Assembly (NCBI GenBank): GCA_026027325.1
Contig: JAMSLZ010000016.1
Span: 310,001 to 374,000 of the forward strand
From: Actinomucor elegans
Lineage: Eukaryota > Mucoromycota > Mucoromycetes > Mucorales > Mucoraceae
DNA: 64,000 bases
Direction of reading: 5' to 3'
Part shown: piece by piece, positions 20,341-31,130 of the stretch
How the letters are laid out: each line of letters starts with the position of its first letter
How positions within the stretch are numbered: position 1 is the stretch's first letter
Made by a program: the position numbers and the translations under genes
The notes under the pieces: generated by a model
The model's database searches: none
What the model was told of the DNA's origin: nothing
What the model saw: only the letters and a program-made list of their open reading frames with translations

Positions 20341-21300
20341 ATGTCCAATGTTCAACATGCATCTGAGCCATCTGGCTCAATGGACCAAATGCAACAGCCA
20401 ATGCAGTTCCAGCAGCTACAGCAAATGGTGTTTTCACTTGTTCAGCAAGTGCAACAACATCAAACATTATTTGAAGAGCTCCAGACCTTGAAAAATGAGA
20501 TTCTTGGACTCAAAACCGAAAACCAGGCTCTGGTTAATGAAAATAACCAACTTCGAGCACAACTCTCTGCTGCCACCGCTCGTAGTCCACCGCAGGATGT
20601 CGCTTCTCCCGCCCAGGAAAAAAATGGTGCCCGGTCTTTCGCTGCCATTGCTGCAGCCGCTGTAAAAAAGGACAGCCGCCCCTCTCGCCCTGCTGCCGTT
20701 TCCCTAAAGAAACGTATAGCCGCTGCTCGCGCCTTCAAAACCCTTGAGGCCCAGGGTCCTCAGGGTTTTACCTATGTTTATCTTGGTCGATCCCGCAAAC
20801 TTGATCGTACTGAAGTCCGCTCTCGGTTACGTCGCGCTGGTGTTGACACTGGTCGTGTGTTAGATGTCTGTTTCCCTGCTACTGGTGTCCTTGGTGTCCT
20901 GATACATACGCAGTATGTTGAAAAGTTTACCGAGCTTATGACTACGGCTGAAGCTGAGTTCATTAAGGATTTTGATCCTTTAAACCCAGCCCATCTTGCT
21001 GACCCCAAGTATGCTTCTCTCTCAGCCAATGCTCGTGAAAACGAGATGGCTAACCTCGTTCACTCTCGCTGTATCAGCACTCTGGCGTTCATTCGACCAG
21101 TGATGGTCCCTTCTGTTGGTCGCTCCTTTGTGGAACTTGGATGGATTGATGATGGTGATCTTGATCAAGCCATTAAGGAAGCTCGCTCTCGTCTTGCCGA
21201 AAAGGATCGCAAGAAGGCTGCTTTTGCATTCCGTAGTTCTGGTGCTTTGCCATCTGGTGAAGACGTTACAGGTGATAGCGATACTGAAATGTCACAATAA
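20341..21300 (+). CDS. LINE ORF1-B protein, 319 aa
   Basis: First ATG of the element. A Q/M-rich coiled-coil N terminus is followed by LKNEILGLKTENQALVNE heptads, an alanine-rich linker and the SLKKRIAAARAFK ... FTYVYLGRSRK ... RRAGVDTGRVLDVCFPATG core. It is slightly longer than the B1 form through a different linker. The stop overlaps the ORF2 start as TAATG. The role by family analogy is an RNA-binding ORF1 protein. Confidence 0.85.
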   Translation: MSNVQHASEPSGSMDQMQQPMQFQQLQQMVFSLVQQVQQHQTLFEELQTLKNEILGLKTENQALVNENNQLRAQLSAATARSPPQDVASPAQEKNGARSFAAIAAAAVKKDSRPSRPAAVSLKKRIAAARAFKTLEAQGPQGFTYVYLGRSRKLDRTEVRSRLRRAGVDTGRVLDVCFPATGVLGVLIHTQYVEKFTELMTTAEAEFIKDFDPLNPAHLADPKYASLSANARENEMANLVHSRCISTLAFIRPVMVPSVGRSFVELGWIDDGDLDQAIKEARSRLAEKDRKKAAFAFRSSGALPSGEDVTGDSDTEMSQ

Positions 21301-23372
21301 TGACATCTTCAGTCCCTCCTTTCACTCCTTCTGATACCCCCGTCCGCTCCTTTTCTCTTGCATTGTGGAATGCCAATGGCCTTCGGGTCACTACCATCCA
21401 TGATGTACTCTCTCATGCTCTCTCTTGTGATATCCTCCTGATTACTGAAACTTGGCTTACCTCTGGGTTGATCCCTACCGATTGGTCTCAATATCATCTG
21501 TACGGTCAAACTGTCACTAATGCCAATGGACGTGGCTCAGGTGGTGTCACTGCTCTCATCTCTCCTCACTGTCCCTTTACTGTCTCTCAACTTCCGTCTT
21601 ACAATGCATATACTCTGTCGATCAAGGTTGACAAAGTCAATGTGCATTGTGTCTACTTTCCACCCAGTCTCTCTCGTGATCTGGTGCTCTCTTCTCTCAA
21701 CTCACTGCCTCTTCACACTGATACTATTATCTGCGGTGACTTCAATGCACGCCTTGGTGATGTTACTGGTGATTCTGCAACAAATCCCCGTGGTCTAGCT
21801 CTGCTTCCTTGGATTGAAGAGCGCAGTCTCTCAGTGTTGAACTCTTCCTTGGCGTATGGTATTGATACATACTGTACCTTCAGAAATGATGCTGTGGCGA
21901 GCAGTATCATTGACTTGTTCTTGACCAACATTGGTGGTTCTGGTATGGTGTCTCCTTCTCTTTCTGTGGCATCCGATCTGTCTTTGGGCTCTGATCATCG
22001 GCTGCTTCAGTTGGGGTTCGAGTACATTGCTGTTTCTGGTGGCTCTTCTGGTGTAGGTGACTCTTCGGTGCTGGCTCCTCGTAGGACATGGAACCTCAGT
22101 CGGCTGGCTGAGTCTGAGCCTTTGGCTCTGTTCCATACTCGGTTTCGGTGTCTGGTTGCTCCTTTGAAGGATACTCTTGCTGGTCTGGTCGGTTCTCCTC
22201 CGGATGCTCGTCCATCTATAGATTCACTCAATGCATCTCTGAATGAGTGTCTCTATCAGGCGATGGATGAATCCATTGGGTCTAAGGCTCCCCGTCCTGG
22301 TCATTGGAAGAAGTACTGGACTGCTGATCTGGAAGCTGCTGCTCGAGAACGTGATCGCCTCTATTGCCGTTGGCGTCATTCATTTGGTGTTGACAAGGCT
22401 TATTACTGGCATCTTCATCTGCAAGCTCACAAGTCGTTTCGTCGTGCTGTTGCTGCTGCAAAAAGACTCTCCTGGAAGAACTTTTGCATGTCACTCCAAA
22501 AGGACTTTGCCAAGGCCACTGCTACCATGTCTAGACTGAAACGCCGGAAAGAAACCTCTGCTACGTATGCTCATCCTGATGGCCCTCAAGCATCAGTCGA
22601 TTCTATGGCTACACACCTGGCTACAGTGTATGATGGTTCTCTTTTGTCGACTGCTTCTCGTCCCCTGGCTGCTCCTGACTTTGGTTTAGAAGTGCCTTTC
22701 CTGGTGTCTGATGAAGAAGTGTCTTGGATTTTCTCGGTGGAAACCTTGGTTGAGCATATCAAACAGTTGCCGAACCGCAAAGCTCCTGGTCCTGATCATC
22801 TAAAAGCTGAAATGCTCAAGGCTGTTGCTGATTTACTTGCTCCTGTCCTCTCTTTGCTATTCCAGGTTTGTTACCAATGGTGCTATACACCGGTTCTATG
22901 GCGTCAAGCCCAGGTCTTTCCTATCTTCAAGAAAGGTGATGCTTCTGATCCTGCCAACTACAGGCCAATTTCTTTGACTTCGGTGATGCGTAAGTTGTTT
23001 GAGATTACCATTGCACAAAGCGTCTATGACCATTCGCCTTCTCTAGATCTCGCACAAGGTGGCTTCCGTCCCATGCGTAGTCCCCTCGATCAAGCCCTCT
23101 GTCTGCACGACCTGATGCACAACTACTTCTTGGTTCATCACCACTATCCCGTTGTTGCTTTTCTGGATATTAAGGCTGCCTATGACACTGTTGATCGACG
23201 TGTGATCTGGAATGCTTTTGAGAACTCATCTCTGCCTCGTCCGGATGTATCCCAAAGGAACTCTCAGGTCCATATTGAAACTCCTACTACCACAAATTTT
23301 ATTGTTATATGAAAAAATTGAATTTTTTTACAAATTAAAATTAAAAATAAAAAGGATTTAATAAAATTGCAG

Positions 23373-24253
23373 ATGTTTATAGAACCATATAAATCTTTAA
23401 AAAAAATATTCGACGATGAAAAAGAAGCACTATTATATTTAATTAGTAATGATTACGTTAATAAACATATAAAGTGTAATAAATGTGAACATGAAACTAA
23501 ATTAAACTTAAATAAAAAATTATATGTTTGTAGATATTATAAATGTAGGAAAGCAATATCACCATTGAAAGGAACAATTTTTAATAATTTAACTTTACCT
23601 TTAAATACTCAATTACACATATTATATCTTTTTCTTGGAAAAGCACCTTCTTCCTTTATAGCATCAAGTTTGCAAATTAGCAAAAATACAGTGTCATCAT
23701 ACAATAAAATATTCAGAAAATACTTGAAAAATAAACAATTGTTAGGTAACAGAAATATTAAAATTGGAGGTAGAAATAAAATTGTAGAAATCGATGAAAG
23801 TAAAATTGCAAAAAGAAAATATAATAAGGGGCATAAGGTAGAAGGTGCTTGGGTAATTGGTGGTATCGAAAGAAGTATGCTAAAAAATAAAATAAAAAAT
23901 GAAAACAAAAAATGTTTTTATTACCCATTGAAGAAAGAAATGTTGATAATATTGATTTAATTATAAAAAGATATGTAAAAAAAGGTACAACAATATATAC
24001 GGATTTATGGAAAGGGTATAATAACTTGAAAAATATAGGATACAAACATTTAACTGTAAATCATTCAAAGCATTTTAAAGATCCAAATACAGGTGTGCAT
24101 ACAAATACAATTGAAGGCACATGGAATGGCTTAAAGCAAAGTATAATACCACGAAATAGAAATAAAAAAGATATAGTATTGTATTTAAAAGAATATCAAT
24201 GGCGTAAGAAAAATAGAGAGTATAACGTATGGAAAAAGTTTTTAAAGGATTAA
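23373..24253 (+). pseudogene. Merlin transposase with a frameshift
   Basis: The N-terminal part (23373 to about 23920) holds the zinc ribbon and the first catalytic aspartate (VEIDESKIAKRK). The second part (about 23912-24253) holds YTDLWKGY and NTIEGTWNGLK. The two are in different frames, joined near a T-run at ~23920 (KNENKK region). Otherwise it aligns end to end with the 293-aa Merlin-1 transposase. Confidence 0.88.
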
Positions 24254-24523
24254 TTTTAATTTACATAAAAAATGCAAAAAATTGAATTTTTATATTTATT
24301 AAAATATGATAGAAAATATATTGATAGTTATAAATGTGAAATGCATATTTGATATTCATTATTCTTATTACAAGGACCTGACTAAGTCAGTAAACTAGCC
24401 TATTTAAGACACAATGATTATGTAATAGATCAGAGACAATTGGGTATTACATTATGAGTGGGATTAAATATATCTATTATAAAAAAATAAAAAAAATTGA
24501 AAAAGTAATAATATAAAAAAGAA

Positions 24524-24820
24524 ATGGATGAAATATTTAATATTATTGTAGATGATAAATATAAATACAATATTAAACGAAGTATAATTATAAAAGATAT
24601 GAAAAAATATGATTTAGCAGAATACAAAATAAAGCAAAAAGATGGGTGTTATGAAATCTACATGAAAAAAAATGGTTCAAATAAAAGATTAAGAAAAGTA
24701 TATGAATTTAAGACATATAATAAAGATAAAAACAAAGGTATAAAAAGAAAAACATTAGATAATAAGAATAATATGATACTTGATGAAATCGCACCCATCA
24801 TGAAAAAACTTAAATTATAA
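24524..24820 (+). CDS. Second ORF of Merlin-2, 98 aa
   Basis: Homologous along its length to the 98-aa ORF of Merlin-1: MDEIFNIIVDDKYKYNIKRS, then KYDLAEYKIKQKDGCYEIY and VYEFKTYNK. It stays open even though the neighbouring transposase is frameshifted. Function unknown. Confidence 0.7.
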   Translation: MDEIFNIIVDDKYKYNIKRSIIIKDMKKYDLAEYKIKQKDGCYEIYMKKNGSNKRLRKVYEFKTYNKDKNKGIKRKTLDNKNNMILDEIAPIMKKLKL

Positions 24821-27116
24821 TTTAAATATATTTTCTAAATTAAATTTTTCAATATATATTCCATTAATTTTAACATTTATATCATGCTGATAATTATTAT
24901 CTAAATTAAATTTTTATTTTCTAAGTTTTTTATTTCTTCCTTCACAATATCTATTTCTAATAAATTTTCATTATATTCATCATATGAGAAACATTTTAAA
25001 TATAATTTTATTGTTATTATATATTTTTAATTAATATTTTTATTATCTATTACTTGATATATAAAATTAAATAGTTTTAATAGAAAAACAAAATAAAATA
25101 TTGAAAATAAAGGAAAAAGTAGAATTTATGATAAAAATATGAAAAAAAGAATTATTTTAGAAATTAGTAATAGTAATTATTTAAATACTTTTTGATATAT
25201 TTATTGGTCATATTAAAAGCTTAAAAAACAAAAAATGTTAAGCATTTCCCTATGAAGTGTAAAATAAAATATTATGTATTATTAGTATAAATTAAATCTG
25301 AGACCTCGTTTGGTAATCACCCCCTCGTCCTCTCCTTGGTCTGCTAGTCAATCTATTTGATGATGTATCCATCTCCGTGTTGATTGCCAACCACATCTCT
25401 TCCTCTTTCTCTCCTGCCACTGGTGTACTCCAAGGTTCGGTGTTGAGTCCTCACTTGTATTCTTTATACATCAACTCCTTGCCTGAGCTCCTTCGGTCTG
25501 AAGCTTCGGATACTACTGCTGTGGTGTCTCCTCCTGGATCTACTGAGGCTGTGGTCATTAACTGTCTTCTGTTTGCCGACGATGTGGCGATCTTTGGTTC
25601 CAAACATGAGGTGCAAAATATGTTGAATCTAGCTGCTGACCATTCAAGAGTACTGGGCTATCGTTGGAATCCAACCAAGTGTGCTGTCCTGAACGCTCCT
25701 TCTGTGACCTCCTCTACGTCTACCAACTTTAGACTGAGTCTCTATGATGTTCCTCTGCCTGCAGTGAATGAGTTCACGTATCTTGGTATGCCATTCAACA
25801 AAAAAGGTCTTGATGGTCCGGGTATCTTGGCTAAACGGTCTGGTGGTGCAGTCAAAACCATGGCTCTACTGAATTCGGTTGGTGTCAACCGCAATGGCTT
25901 CTCTCTCTTGCTCTGTTCTCGGTTATATACTACCTTCATTCGGCCCAAGTTTGAGTACGGTCTTGCTATATCTAGGCTCTCTGCTGCTGACTTTACTGCT
26001 TTGGATAACCTTCAGAACCGGTTAGTTGGTATGTTTGTTGGCTCCCGATGGTTCAATGTCACGAAGCACATCACTTGTATCCCTTCCATGAAGCATCGCT
26101 ACAATGTCCTGGTTACCAAGTATGCCCTACGATCGCAATGGCTTCCGGATGATTGCTTGATATCATTGCTGAACTCTTCTCGAGACAATTCTCCTTCTGG
26201 TCTTGGCTGCACTCGATTGAACAAGCTTCTATACCTCAATCCTATGTATATGGCATTGCCCAATCCTGTATCTACAGCCTCTCGTCTCAAGTCCTGGTTC
26301 TCTGGCTACTGGCAAGATCTCTTTGACAAGCAAATGGCTGCTGCTGCTCACACTGGTAAATCGGTTCTTTTGCGTGCTTGTCGGCCCTCTACTTCAAAGC
26401 CTGATCCAATACTGTACCTGCCTATGACTCGCGCTGCTCGCAGTCGTCTTGTTCGATGGCGGTTAGGCCGTTTCGCTAATCGTGATGAATTGTGTCCTTG
26501 TTTCACTGGTTGCCGGCTCTCTCGAGATCACTTTGTGTTCAATTGCCGTGGCATTGATCCTCGCCTTCTGTGCCAATTACCTGCTGCTCCGCCAGATGTC
26601 AATCGCATTGATCATGCCCTGAACTTGTTGCCCTTGAAAGCATCCAATGGTCCACCGCCTTTCTGGTCTGCACTCCTTGAGGTTCTCTATGTGATTGACA
26701 CGCTGTGTCATCCTCTTGCTGCTATCGCTCCAGATCCAGATCCTGGTGATGCCTGGTTTGCTGCTACTCCTACTATATAAACCTCCCCTTGGTTTATTGA
26801 GCCACTCTTTCTCTCTGTTCTATTGATGAACCAGCCTGTTTGTCTTTCAACTGCGCAGCCACGGTGGTAAGTGATTATCGAAGTTCCCAGCTGTTGGCTT
26901 GCCTTTTGGATCACTCAGAGCTGCAATAGTCTATTGGATTCTCTCTCTTGTCTTCAACCTTTTCTCCCTTGTGGGTCTCAGGGTTTTTTATACTTTTTTT
27001 CTATGTTTATTTTAAACACTTTTCATATAGTTAGGCTAGATGCTCTATAGAGTTTGCCCATATAACTACTTATAAATAAAATATAATCTTTAAACTGAGC
27101 TACATCCCCTTGGTCG

Positions 27117-27123
<7 letters not shown>

Positions 27124-27149
<26 letters not shown>

Positions 27150-27150
27150 T
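27124..27150 (+). repeat. (CT)n microsatellite
   Basis: About 13 CT units, expanded relative to the interrupted CT run at the same place in A1, A2 and A4. Confidence 0.85.
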
Positions 27151-27517
27151 GATCTTTCTTTTCTTCTGGTCCTAGTACCCTTTCCAACGCTGTTTGCTTT
27201 TGCTTCTTGTTCTCTCCTTTTTTTCTTGCTTTTTTTGTGGATTCCCGGATGTTGGTGTATGTCTTTTGGTTTGGCTGCGGTGTGTCTGTCGAGGTGTTCC
27301 CCATGTGAACAGTTCCCACCCCCAATCTTCTGCTGCTTCTCATCTTTCATCTTTTTTATGTTCTTCTTTTCTTTCCCGTAGTTTTTTGTTGTCTTTTTAT
27401 AGTTTGGTCTAAACCTCCATTAGGAGCTTAGGATTTATTGTACAACCTATAATATAGACTTTTTGCTGCTTTGCTCCTGGTATTGCAACTAAATGCTCCA
27501 TAGAGCGAATGCATATA

Positions 27518-28736
27518 GGAGAACATGTTTGTGCATTTAAGCATAAAAATTTAACAATTTACATAGATTTCATGAATTATATAAATGTTAGGGTTAATTT
27601 TAAAATCACGTGATTGTTAAAATGCCCCTAAATTTATGAATTTCATTTTTTTCAGCTTTTTTTTAGAATACCAAGACATTTTTAGAAATCACATGATATG
27701 ATAGCTATAAAACATACTATATAACAACAATGTCATCCAATTAATATATGTATAAAAACTAGATTACTCTTATATTTCCAATTTTAATTTATTTAACATA
27801 AATTGAAAAACATACATTAAAATAAATATGCCTGTAATAACATTAACAGAATATGATAAAAATGCTTTTTTAATAGAGAAATTTAAGGATGACAAATACA
27901 ATGTATTGTATAATGGTCATAATTTCATAATTGATACAAAGATTGCATTTGAAGATAGTCAATTATGGATTGAAAAAAAACCATATAAAATAAAGATAGA
28001 TTTAGACATTACTAGTAATGAACATATTGATTTTGAAAGTTTTATAAATGTTTTAATAAATGAAATAAATATGTATTGTAGAAGAAATAAAATTATGAAT
28101 GTAGAATTATTAAATCCTTTAATAGAATCGAATTCAAAAGAAAATACAAAAATTATGTATTTGGTATTAACTAATATATCCAAATTTAAAAATATAGAAA
28201 ATAATCAAAATTTAAGTATTGATGATATTAAAAATAAATGTTTTTCTATTTATCCATCATTATTTTCACCATCTATAAATATTAGTAATGGTAAGATATA
28301 TATAAATTTTACAATTAAAACAGGTTTTATTAAAATAAATAACGAGATAAAAGATGAGGATATAAATTATGATGATGCTATTAATATATTTAATAAATTA
28401 AATATTAAATAAAGTCAATATATATTTTAATATAAATAATTTTTTGAATCCTTTTATTTAATTAATAATAAAATACGAGACTCTTAATATAATACATCCC
28501 TATCCATTAAACATATAATGATAGTAAAATGAATTAGTATGTTTTATAGCTATCATATCATGTGATTTCTAAAAATGTCTTGGTATTCTAAAAAAAAGCT
28601 GAAAAAAATGAAATTCATAAATTTAGGGGCATTTTAACAATCACGTGATTTTAAAATTAACCCTAACATTTATATAATTCATGAAATCTATGTAAATTGT
28701 TAAATTTTTATGCTTAAATGCACAAACATGTTCTCC
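27518..28736 (+). mobile_element. AT-rich TIR element TE1 with a 194-aa ORF
   Basis: Near-perfect inverted repeats of ~200 bp, starting GGAGAACATGTTTGTGC at 27518 and complemented to 28736, enclose a single ORF. No transposase is encoded. The left outer flank is ATA, and the matching ATA lies beyond TE2 at 30583-30585, not after TE1, so TE1 and TE2 appear to have inserted as one unit. TE1 termini (GGAGAACAT) resemble TE2 termini (GGAAAATAT). Confidence 0.85.
27828..28412 (+). CDS. Orphan protein of TE1, 194 aa
   Basis: A complete ATG-to-stop frame centred between the inverted repeats, in very AT-rich DNA where long ORFs are unlikely by chance. The protein is rich in I, N and K and has no recognised domain. 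A central stretch (YKIKIDLDITSNEHIDFESF) is followed by alternating hydrophobic segments. It is not similar to the 467-aa transposase next to it. Function unknown; a passenger or accessory gene is possible. Confidence 0.65.
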   Translation: MPVITLTEYDKNAFLIEKFKDDKYNVLYNGHNFIIDTKIAFEDSQLWIEKKPYKIKIDLDITSNEHIDFESFINVLINEINMYCRRNKIMNVELLNPLIESNSKENTKIMYLVLTNISKFKNIENNQNLSIDDIKNKCFSIYPSLFSPSINISNGKIYINFTIKTGFIKINNEIKDEDINYDDAINIFNKLNIK

Positions 28737-28776
28737 TTAATAAGTATTACAGTAAATTTGACTGTTATTATTATAA
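28737..28776. other. 40-bp spacer between TE1 and TE2
   Basis: AT-rich and not matching LINE A sequence. It therefore moved with the composite or derives from an earlier host site. Confidence 0.5.
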
Positions 28777-30582
28777 GGAAAATATACATGCTATTCATAT
28801 ACCTATGTATCTTTAAAAAATATTCGTAAAATTTATAATCATATATATATATATAAAACAAAAAAAAATTACAAAATCTTTTTTATTTTTTAAGTCATGT
28901 GACATCATGATACGTATCCCTTAAGTTTAAAGGTTATCTAACCCAGCATGATATTCATCAATTATTTCTCTATCATTAAATGCTAAAATGAAATAAAAAT
29001 TGAAAAAAACATATATAAAAAACATAAAATGGATAAACTTATATACGAAGAATTAAATAAAATAAAACATAGTTACTGGAATTTTTTAGATGAGGAATGG
29101 AAAATAAAAGAAGATGAGTATAAACATAGAACAGAACTAAAAGATGTAAAAAATATTGAAGAAATTAAGGTTGAATTACAAAACAAATTAGGCATAATAC
29201 CTATATTTTTCTTTTTAAATAATATATTTGTAAATTATAAATATAAAACTCCATATAGAGATATTGAAAAAGGATTACTAATAATATATCACTTAATTAC
29301 AGGTAAAAGCATAAGAGAAATGAATGATTACATACCCTATTCATCATTTCATGAAATATATAAAAGTTTCTGGGATGTAAACTTAAATGAGCTACATAAA
29401 ACATGTAATAAACTATTAGAAAATATGTTTAGCACAATTTTATTAAGAATATATTATGCTAATAGACTTAATCCTGAGCATTTTAAGCATGTTACTTTAC
29501 TTTTGGATGGACATGATAGTAGAGTTAACTATACAGATTTGAAAATTAAAAGTAAAGATATGTATTCATATAAATTTAAAAAATCAGGATTTAGAACCCA
29601 AGTAATAATTGATGTTAATGAAATAGCTATTTATGTATCAGATAGTTTACCATGTAAAAAATATAATGATGGTAAAATGTTTTTAGCAATGAAACTAGAA
29701 AATAAATTAAATGAAAATGATTGTATAGCAGTTGATGGAGGTTATAATTTATTTATAGAAGACTTCTTAGAGAATTGTAGTAAATATGGAAATGATAAAA
29801 TCAATAACGATAATTTTATATTTCCATTTAGAAAAAAAAAAGGAATTAAGTTAAGTGATAATGAAATTGAATTCAATAATACTTTTGGAAGTTTTAGAAG
29901 CATCATTGAAAATAAATTTGGACGATTAGGTGATAAATTCCAAAGATTTGATAATAGTAATAAAGTTCTTAAAATTGATAATATAAGAATATATAATTTA
30001 CAGTTAAAAATGGCATTATTATTAAGTAACATCCAAAAATTTGTTGAGCTTCAAAATATTCCAATTAAAGATTATTATGGATTATGGATACAAGATAAAT
30101 TTAATTATCCAAGTAACAAAAATCATAATGAAGATGCATTTACTGAAACTTTTGAATATTGTAGAGTCATTAATATGAGAAATAAACAAAACTCATTTAT
30201 TAATGATATGCTAAATAAAAGTGAAATGATAATTGACGAAAATATAGAATACATAGAAAATGATTCATATGAAATAGAAAAAATATTAAATCATAGAAAA
30301 TATAAAAAAAGAACAAAATATTTTATTAAATGGAAAAATTATGATGATAGCTACAATAGTTGGATATGGGAAGACGCATTTAATGATAGAGAAATAATTG
30401 ATGAATATCATGCTGGGTTAGATAACCTTTAAACTTAAGGGATACGTATCATGATGTCACATGACTTAAAAAATAAAAAAGATTTTGTAATTTTTTTTTG
30501 TTTTATATATATATATATGATTATAAATTTTACGAATATTTTTTAAAGATACATAGGTATATGAATAGCATGTATATTTTCC
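28777..30582 (+). mobile_element. AT-rich DDE-chromodomain transposon TE2 (1806 bp)
   Basis: Inverted repeats of about 205 bp begin GGAAAATATACATGC at 28777 and end complemented at 30582. They enclose one transposase gene whose last ~55 nt lie inside the right inverted repeat. It is related at the protein level to the element at 40816-44974. Confidence 0.88.
29029..30432 (+). CDS. DDE transposase with C-terminal chromodomain, 467 aa
   Basis: The core matches the DDE_Tnp_4 (IS5/PIF-Harbinger-like) pattern: D160 in LLLDGHDSR, D236 in IAVDGGY and E294 in SIIENKFGRLGDKFQRF. The preceding KKSGFRTQVIIDVN block is conserved with the 469-aa transposase at 41317. Residues ~412-455 (YEIEKILNHRKYKKRTKYFI then WKNYDDSYNSW) form a chromodomain. 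It is predicted to cut and insert TE2, and probably TE1, in the nucleus; the chromodomain may direct it to methylated histone. The frame is intact. Superfamily placement is inferred from motifs and needs a profile search. Confidence 0.82.
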   Translation: MDKLIYEELNKIKHSYWNFLDEEWKIKEDEYKHRTELKDVKNIEEIKVELQNKLGIIPIFFFLNNIFVNYKYKTPYRDIEKGLLIIYHLITGKSIREMNDYIPYSSFHEIYKSFWDVNLNELHKTCNKLLENMFSTILLRIYYANRLNPEHFKHVTLLLDGHDSRVNYTDLKIKSKDMYSYKFKKSGFRTQVIIDVNEIAIYVSDSLPCKKYNDGKMFLAMKLENKLNENDCIAVDGGYNLFIEDFLENCSKYGNDKINNDNFIFPFRKKKGIKLSDNEIEFNNTFGSFRSIIENKFGRLGDKFQRFDNSNKVLKIDNIRIYNLQLKMALLLSNIQKFVELQNIPIKDYYGLWIQDKFNYPSNKNHNEDAFTETFEYCRVINMRNKQNSFINDMLNKSEMIIDENIEYIENDSYEIEKILNHRKYKKRTKYFIKWKNYDDSYNSWIWEDAFNDREIIDEYHAGLDNL

Positions 30583-30915
30583 ATAGAATACTATCAATAA
30601 ACAAAATCTTTAAACTGAGCTACATCCCCCGTCTCTATTGCCGTTGGCGTCATTCGTTTGGTGTTGACAAGGCTTATTACTGGCATCTCCATCTACAAGC
30701 CCACAAGTCGTTTCGTCGTGCTGTTGCTGCTGCCAAAAGGTTATCCTGGAAAAACTTTCGTGCTTCTCTGGAAAAGGATTTCACCAAAGCTACTGCAACC
30801 ATGGCTCGTCTCAAGCGTCGCAAAGAATCTACTGCTACATATAGCCACCCAGATGGTCCCCAAGCCTCTGTGGATACAATGGCTAGTCACTTGGCTTCCG
30901 TATATGATGGTTCTC

Positions 30916-31130
30916 CACTATGGCGAAAAACTTGGTTGGTTGACACCAAGAATGGTGTATTTTACACCAAGTCTTGGTGTATTTGCAACCAAGAACAGTG
31001 TATTTTCCACTAATTTATTCTATTATCCAATGAAGTGCGAGTAAATTTTTTTTCTTTCTAATATTTGAAACAGAAACATCAAGAGATTTATTTTGAATTG
31101 GGAGGTACACACTGTTCTTGGTGGAAAATC
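30916..31130. repeat. Left subterminal repeats of the CACTA element
   Basis: Several motifs of the form GGTGTATTTTACACC and CAACCAAGAACAGTGTATT follow the terminus. Such arrays are the usual binding sites of CACTA transposase or TNPA-like proteins. Confidence 0.7.

Larger units (their letters stand above)
23243..25322 (+). mobile_element. Merlin-family DNA transposon, copy 2 (2080 bp, TSD CCTCGTCC)
   Basis: 8-bp duplication CCTCGTCC at 23235-23242 and 25323-25330. The left end is GGATGTATCCCAAAGGAACT; the right end complements to GGGTGATTACCAAACGAGG. It has the same two-gene plan as Merlin-1 but is clearly diverged. The stretch 24821-25322 after the second ORF is AT-rich and shows nothing coding. 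Confidence 0.9.
21300..26780 (+). pseudogene. LINE ORF2 (APE endonuclease + RT), interrupted by Merlin-2
   Basis: The frame runs 21300-23242 and resumes at 25331-26780. Without the insert and one TSD copy it is 1131 codons, in frame. Endonuclease motifs TETW, GDFNARLGD and SDHR, RT motifs KAPGPDHLKAEML, FKKGDASDPANYRPISL and FADDVAIF, and the C-terminal CPCFTGC...H....C cluster are all present. As inserted, the frame ends in Merlin sequence at 23312, before the RT catalytic motif. Confidence 0.92.
20153..27109 (+). mobile_element. LINE type B, copy B2, carrying Merlin-2
   Basis: Starts ACTCTTCTTTCGCTTTTG and ends with the shared tail at 27109. It belongs to a second B subfamily (319-aa ORF1; distinct ORF2 sequence in the central region) shared with B4. 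The 3' UTR (26781-27109) has the palindrome CTCTATAGAG and AATAAAA. Merlin-2 is the only break in ORF2. Confidence 0.92.
27110..30629 (+). mobile_element. LINE type A, copy A3, 5'-truncated, with a composite insertion
   Basis: It begins inside the A-type 3' UTR (GTCGTTTTCC, matching A2 near 19709), directly after the B2 tail, and contains no ORF. It ends with the usual tail at 30629. The insert at 27518-30582 splits it between GCATATA and GAATAC. The truncation point lies exactly at the array junction, as expected from incomplete target-primed reverse transcription. Confidence 0.88.

Noticed and set aside
27518..30582. Two independent insertions of TE1 and TE2 into LINE A3
   Set aside because: Neither element has its own TSD, whereas the outer ends of the pair share ATA. 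The composite explanation is simpler, although a 3-bp match is weak evidence on its own.
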